Source: Pseudomonas fontis
GTDB lineage: Bacteria > Pseudomonadota > Gammaproteobacteria > Pseudomonadales > Pseudomonadaceae
DNA length: 64,000 bases
NCBI RefSeq assembly: GCF_028656955.1
Contig: NZ_JAMDGY010000017.1
Span: 52,280-116,279 of the forward strand
Direction of reading: 5' to 3'
A program made the translations under genes and the position numbers. Each line of letters begins with the position of its first letter. Position 1 is the first letter of the stretch. The notes under the pieces are model-generated. The model saw only the letters and a list, made by a program, of their open reading frames with translations, did not search any database and was not told the origin of the DNA. Positions 60,832-64,000 of the stretch are shown piece after piece.

Positions 60832-60895
60832 ATCGCGGGACGAGCCCGCTCCCACAGAGGCAATACTCGCCGTGGGAGCGGGCTCGTCCGGCGAT
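60832..60895. repeat. REPIN (CGGGACGAGCCCG subtype)
   Basis: Inverted REP copies at 60832-60857 and 60871-60895, 13 bp apart; the right copy has TCCGGCGAT instead of TCCCGCGAT, a hybrid of the two subtypes found in this window. Confidence 0.85.
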
Positions 60896-60944
60896 GGGGC
60901 CCGCACCTTGTCCCACACACCACTTGTCGGTTATCGGTAGTCCA

Positions 60945-60985
60945 TTTCCCACTCAGTAGGAATCCCGTTTCACTAATTGGGAAAC
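60945..60985. promoter_or_regulatory. Probable IclR operator pair
   Basis: Two imperfect palindromes: TTTCCCACTCAGTAGGAA (60945-60962) and GTTTCACTAATTGGGAAAC (60967-60985), centres 22 bp apart, 32 bp before the iclR-type gene. A/T-edged TTTC/GAAA arms fit IclR-family sites and suggest autoregulation. Confidence 0.55.
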
Positions 60986-61017
60986 CCCGTGCACCCTGTG
61001 TGCAAGGAGAGCGCCCA

Positions 61018-61743
61018 ATGAACTACAACACGCCTACCGACCGACTCTTGCAGATCCTTGTTGCCCTGGGGCAAGCCGATGAAGCCCTCTCGGCCAAGGA
61101 ACTGTCGCTGAACCTCGAGCAACCACTCAGCAGCACCTATCGCCATCTGAAAACCCTGCTGCGCTGGGGCCTGGCCGAAGACAATGGCCAGGGCCGCTAT
61201 CTGCCCGGCCCGGCCTGCCTGCAACTGGCAAAAAAATTCGACCGCGAAGCCGTCCTGGTCACCCTGGCCAAACCCGAACTCAAGCGCCTGGCCGAACTCA
61301 GCCAGGAAAGCGTTGCGCTGATGGTCCCCAGCAACGGCCAGGCGATCTGCATCGAGCTGATCGACAGCCCGCAGCCGCTGCGTTGCTGCTACCAGAAAGG
61401 CCTGGCCCAGCCGCTGCGGGTCGGCGCTTCGGCACGGGTGCTGCTCGCCCACATGGACGCGCTGCGCAGCCAGGCCATCCTCGAAGAGCAGGGCGTCGAA
61501 GATGACGCACTGGCCACCTATCAACAGAGCTTCATCGCCATTCGCGAGCAGGGCTACGCCGTCAGCCTCAGTGAAATCGATGAAGGCATCTGGGGCGTGA
61601 GTGCCCCAGTGGTCGACAGCCGCAACCGCCTGCACGGCGCGATCAGCCTCATGGCGCCGGCCTTTCGCGCCGAGCAGAGCGCCGAACGGCTGACCCGCTG
61701 GACCCGCGAAGTGGCCCTGCGCGTCAGCGCCCGACTCGACTGA
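61018..61743 (+). CDS. IclR-family regulator
   Basis: 241 aa from ATG 61018, with AAGGAGAG 8 bp upstream. Winged helix at 8-65 ([46 protein letters not shown]) and IclR effector domain from 80 ([39 protein letters not shown]). First gene of a cluster with a ureohydrolase and a glutamate carrier, 20 bp before the former, so it likely controls them. Confidence 0.93.
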   Translation: MNYNTPTDRLLQILVALGQADEALSAKELSLNLEQPLSSTYRHLKTLLRWGLAEDNGQGRYLPGPACLQLAKKFDREAVLVTLAKPELKRLAELSQESVALMVPSNGQAICIELIDSPQPLRCCYQKGLAQPLRVGASARVLLAHMDALRSQAILEEQGVEDDALATYQQSFIAIREQGYAVSLSEIDEGIWGVSAPVVDSRNRLHGAISLMAPAFRAEQSAERLTRWTREVALRVSARLD

Positions 61744-61763
61744 ATTCACCCGGAGTAAACGCA

Positions 61764-62702
61764 ATGACCACCACTTCTGTCCTGGCACATTGGCAGGGCC
61801 GCATCGACGCGGGCGAAGGCCAGGCGGCGCGCCGCTGGCACCAATGGGTAAAACCGAGCCAGGCGGGCCAGCCCGCCGGCATCGCATTGCTGGGCCTGGC
61901 CTGTGACGAAGGCGTCACCCGCAACCAGGGCCGCAGTGGCGCGCGCCAGGGGCCACCGGCCTTGCGCAAGGCCCTGGCCAACCTGGCCTGGCACAGCGAC
62001 TGCCCGCTCTATGATGCCGGGGATATCGACTGCGTCGGCAACGACCTGGAAGGCGCCCAACTGGCCTACGCCAAGGCCATGACCGAACTGCTGGGCGACG
62101 GCCATCTGCCGCTGGGCCTGGGCGGCGGGCATGAAATCGCCTTCGCCAGCTTCCTTGGCCTGGCCGAGCACCTGCGCCGCGAGACGCCTGCCCCGCGTAT
62201 CGGCATCCTCAATTTCGATGCGCATTTCGACCTGCGCCATGCCGAGCGCAGCAGCTCTGGCACGCCGTTCCGGCAGATCGCCGAGTACTGCGAGCAGGCC
62301 GACATGCCATTTGACTACTGCTGCCTGGGCGTGAGCCGTTTCAACAATACCCAGGCGCTGTTCGACCAGGCCGAGCGACTCAATGTGCGCTACCTGCTGG
62401 ACCGGCAGATGCAGCCCTGGGACATGCCGGAGATGGAGCGTTTTCTTGATGCCTTCCTCAGCGGTATCGACCACCTCTACATGACCCTGTGCCTGGACGT
62501 CCTGCCGGCGGCGCAAGCGCCCGGCGTCAGCGCGCCGTCCGCGCATGGCGTCGACCTGATGGTGGTCGAGCACCTGGCCCGGCGGGCCAAGGCCAGCGGC
62601 AAATTGCGCTTGGCCGATGTCGCCGAGCTCAACCCCGGCCTTGACCAGGACAACCGCACCGCGCGCATCGGCGCACGGCTGCTGGCCAGCCTGATCGACT
62701 GA
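61764..62702 (+). CDS. hutG: Ureohydrolase-family formimidoylglutamase (HutG-like)
   Basis: 312 aa. Arginase/agmatinase fold with Mn ligands in [17 protein letters not shown] (DAHxD) and [16 protein letters not shown]. The last motif has DVL where arginases have DxD, as in Gram-negative formiminoglutamases. Expected reaction: N-formimino-L-glutamate plus water gives glutamate and formamide. No other hut gene is in the window, so a different amidino or formimino substrate is also possible. Confidence 0.82.
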   Translation: MTTTSVLAHWQGRIDAGEGQAARRWHQWVKPSQAGQPAGIALLGLACDEGVTRNQGRSGARQGPPALRKALANLAWHSDCPLYDAGDIDCVGNDLEGAQLAYAKAMTELLGDGHLPLGLGGGHEIAFASFLGLAEHLRRETPAPRIGILNFDAHFDLRHAERSSSGTPFRQIAEYCEQADMPFDYCCLGVSRFNNTQALFDQAERLNVRYLLDRQMQPWDMPEMERFLDAFLSGIDHLYMTLCLDVLPAAQAPGVSAPSAHGVDLMVVEHLARRAKASGKLRLADVAELNPGLDQDNRTARIGARLLASLID

Positions 62703-62755
62703 GTCGCGCCCCCAACCCCATCCTTTGTTCACTATAAAAAGAAGAGTGTTTGCCC

Positions 62756-63967
62756 ATGCTGACCCTGCAACTGGATGCACTGACCACCGTCGCCCTGGCC
62801 TTGTTGCTGCTGGCCACGGGTGCGCAATTGAAGAAGCACAGTTACTGGCTGCGCCAGCTGTGCGTGCCGGCCCCGGTGATCGGCGGTTTCGGGTTTGCCC
62901 TGGCCGTGTGGCTGCTGCGCGACCAGCAATGGCTGGACATCAAGCTCGACACGGCGATGCAGACGCCGCTGATGGTGATGTTCTTCACTACGGTCGGCCT
63001 GGGCGGCAGCCTTGGCCTGCTGCGCCAGGGCGGGAAGATCCTGTTCATCTACCTGGGTGCTTGCTGGGGCCTGGCGTTGCTGCAGAACACCGTCGGTGTG
63101 GTGATGGCCAAGGCACTGGGCATTGATCCGCTGCTGGGGATCATGGCGGGTGCGGTCTCGCTGGAAGGCGGTTTTGGTGCGGCGGCGGCATTCGGGCCGA
63201 TTGCCGAGAGCCTGGGTACCTCGGGTGCAACCACTGCTGCCCTGGCCTCGGCGACGTTCGGCATGATTGCCGGTGGGTTGCTGGGTAGCCCGTTGGCGCG
63301 CTACCTGATCGACAGCAAGAAACTGGTGGTGAAAAGCGAGCAGTCCGGTGAGCTGCAAGCCTTGGCCAAGGCCAGTGAAGCGGCCCCTGTGGTGGCGATT
63401 GATGCGGGCATGTGGCTGCGCCTGCTGACCAGCGTGCTGGTGATCATGGTGCTGGGCTTCTGGATTGGCGATGCGCTGAAGGCGCATGTGGGGATTGTCC
63501 TGCCGGTGTACGTCGGTGCGATGTTTGTCGCGATCCTGCTGCGCAACCTCAATGACCGTGCGCGCTTTATCGAGCTGCCGGACAACGCGGTGAGCACCCT
63601 GGGCGATGTGAGCCTGGGGATGTTCCTGACCATGGCCATGATGAGCCTGAAGTTCTGGGAACTGGAGCAGTTGGGCTTGCCGTTGCTGGTGATCCTGGTG
63701 GTGCAGGTGGTGATCATGGTGCTCTTGTGCGTGTTCGTGCTGTTCCGCGCATTCGGTGGCAACTATGACGCGGCGGTGTTGTGTGCCGGCTACATGGGCC
63801 ATGGCCTGGGCGCGACGCCGAACGCGGTGGCGAACATGGGCGCGATCTGCGACCACTACAAGGTGTTCTCGTACAAGGCGTTCATCATCGTGCCGCTGTG
63901 CGGGGCGGTGTTGATCGATCTGGTGGCGTTGCCGTTGATTACCTGGTTCATCAACGCGTTCAGTTGA
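62756..63967 (+). CDS. gltS: Sodium/glutamate symporter GltS
   Basis: 403 aa from ATG 62756 (an in-frame TTG two codons earlier is less likely). About ten hydrophobic segments; family signature FFTTVGLGGSLGLLRQGGK and the paired reentrant loops GAVSLEGGFGAAAAFGP and AGYMGHGLGATPNAVANM. Imports L-glutamate with Na+. 53 bp after the ureohydrolase gene. The remaining 33 bp of the window after its stop show nothing recognisable. Confidence 0.94.
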   Translation: MLTLQLDALTTVALALLLLATGAQLKKHSYWLRQLCVPAPVIGGFGFALAVWLLRDQQWLDIKLDTAMQTPLMVMFFTTVGLGGSLGLLRQGGKILFIYLGACWGLALLQNTVGVVMAKALGIDPLLGIMAGAVSLEGGFGAAAAFGPIAESLGTSGATTAALASATFGMIAGGLLGSPLARYLIDSKKLVVKSEQSGELQALAKASEAAPVVAIDAGMWLRLLTSVLVIMVLGFWIGDALKAHVGIVLPVYVGAMFVAILLRNLNDRARFIELPDNAVSTLGDVSLGMFLTMAMMSLKFWELEQLGLPLLVILVVQVVIMVLLCVFVLFRAFGGNYDAAVLCAGYMGHGLGATPNAVANMGAICDHYKVFSYKAFIIVPLCGAVLIDLVALPLITWFINAFS

Positions 63968-64000
63968 GATACATCCATACCTTGTAGATACCGTCTTGCC

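Overview
The window comes from a high-GC fluorescent/putida-type Pseudomonas chromosome. The evidence is the gene repertoire (AruH, KdgD, LpxO, NfrA/NfrB, DUF1652 protein), Pseudomonas-style REP/REPIN elements, sigma-54 promoters and Hfq/Crc-type CA motifs. Coding density is high and no gene-free stretch exceeds about 300 bp. I see no tRNA, rRNA, CRISPR array or insertion sequence.

Layout. 1-7114 (minus): a tightly overlapping wecB-nfrB-nfrA-DUF4434 operon that resembles the N4-receptor exopolysaccharide system of E. coli; a divergent MHYT-GGDEF-EAL c-di-GMP protein lies at 7371-9452. 9456-15169: small core and accessory genes, namely a DUF1652 protein, aruH, two related proteins of unknown function flanking a DUF1345 membrane protein, a DUF3313-like lipoprotein, and an orphan tyrosine recombinase. 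15166-39042: the highlight, a 24-kb locus with a giant MnxG-like multicopper oxidase (1935 aa), a beta-propeller partner, two SCO copper chaperones, a cytochrome c fused to a periplasmic-binding domain, a SurA-like chaperone, a lone receiver protein, and a complete but unorthodox type II secretion system (GspF/GspG minus strand; GspE, PilM/N/O/P-like proteins, lipoprotein secretin and three pseudopilins plus strand) continuing without a break into curli export genes csgEFG, with no curli subunit genes. This matches, from memory, the Xcm/Csm pathway described in parts for the Mn(II)-oxidiser P. putida GB-1; here both halves and the oxidase are seen as one unit.

The locus shows four sigma-54-type promoters (one with an imperfect -24 element), G/C-rich palindromes (CCCCCACT-N-GGGG type) near them that look like enhancer sites, and AACAACAA motifs right at the starts of gspG and csgF. 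I infer a regulated Mn-oxidation and cell-surface export module: oxidase made in the periplasm, loaded with copper with help from the SCO proteins, exported by the T2SS, with CsgEFG acting in an unknown way at the outer membrane.

39099-43763: lpxO, an isochorismatase-like hydrolase, a di-Mop molbindin, DUF1428, AraC regulator, azlCD. 43928-50225: a galactarate/glucarate catabolic cluster (FadR-type regulator, kdgD, semialdehyde dehydrogenase, MFS transporter, garD) with recognisable operators. 50226-64000: Sel1-like protein, LysR/MFS pair, DNA polymerase II, LysE exporter, alpha/beta hydrolase, TetR/quinone reductase pair, YahK-like alcohol dehydrogenase/AraC pair, and an IclR - ureohydrolase (HutG-like) - gltS cluster.
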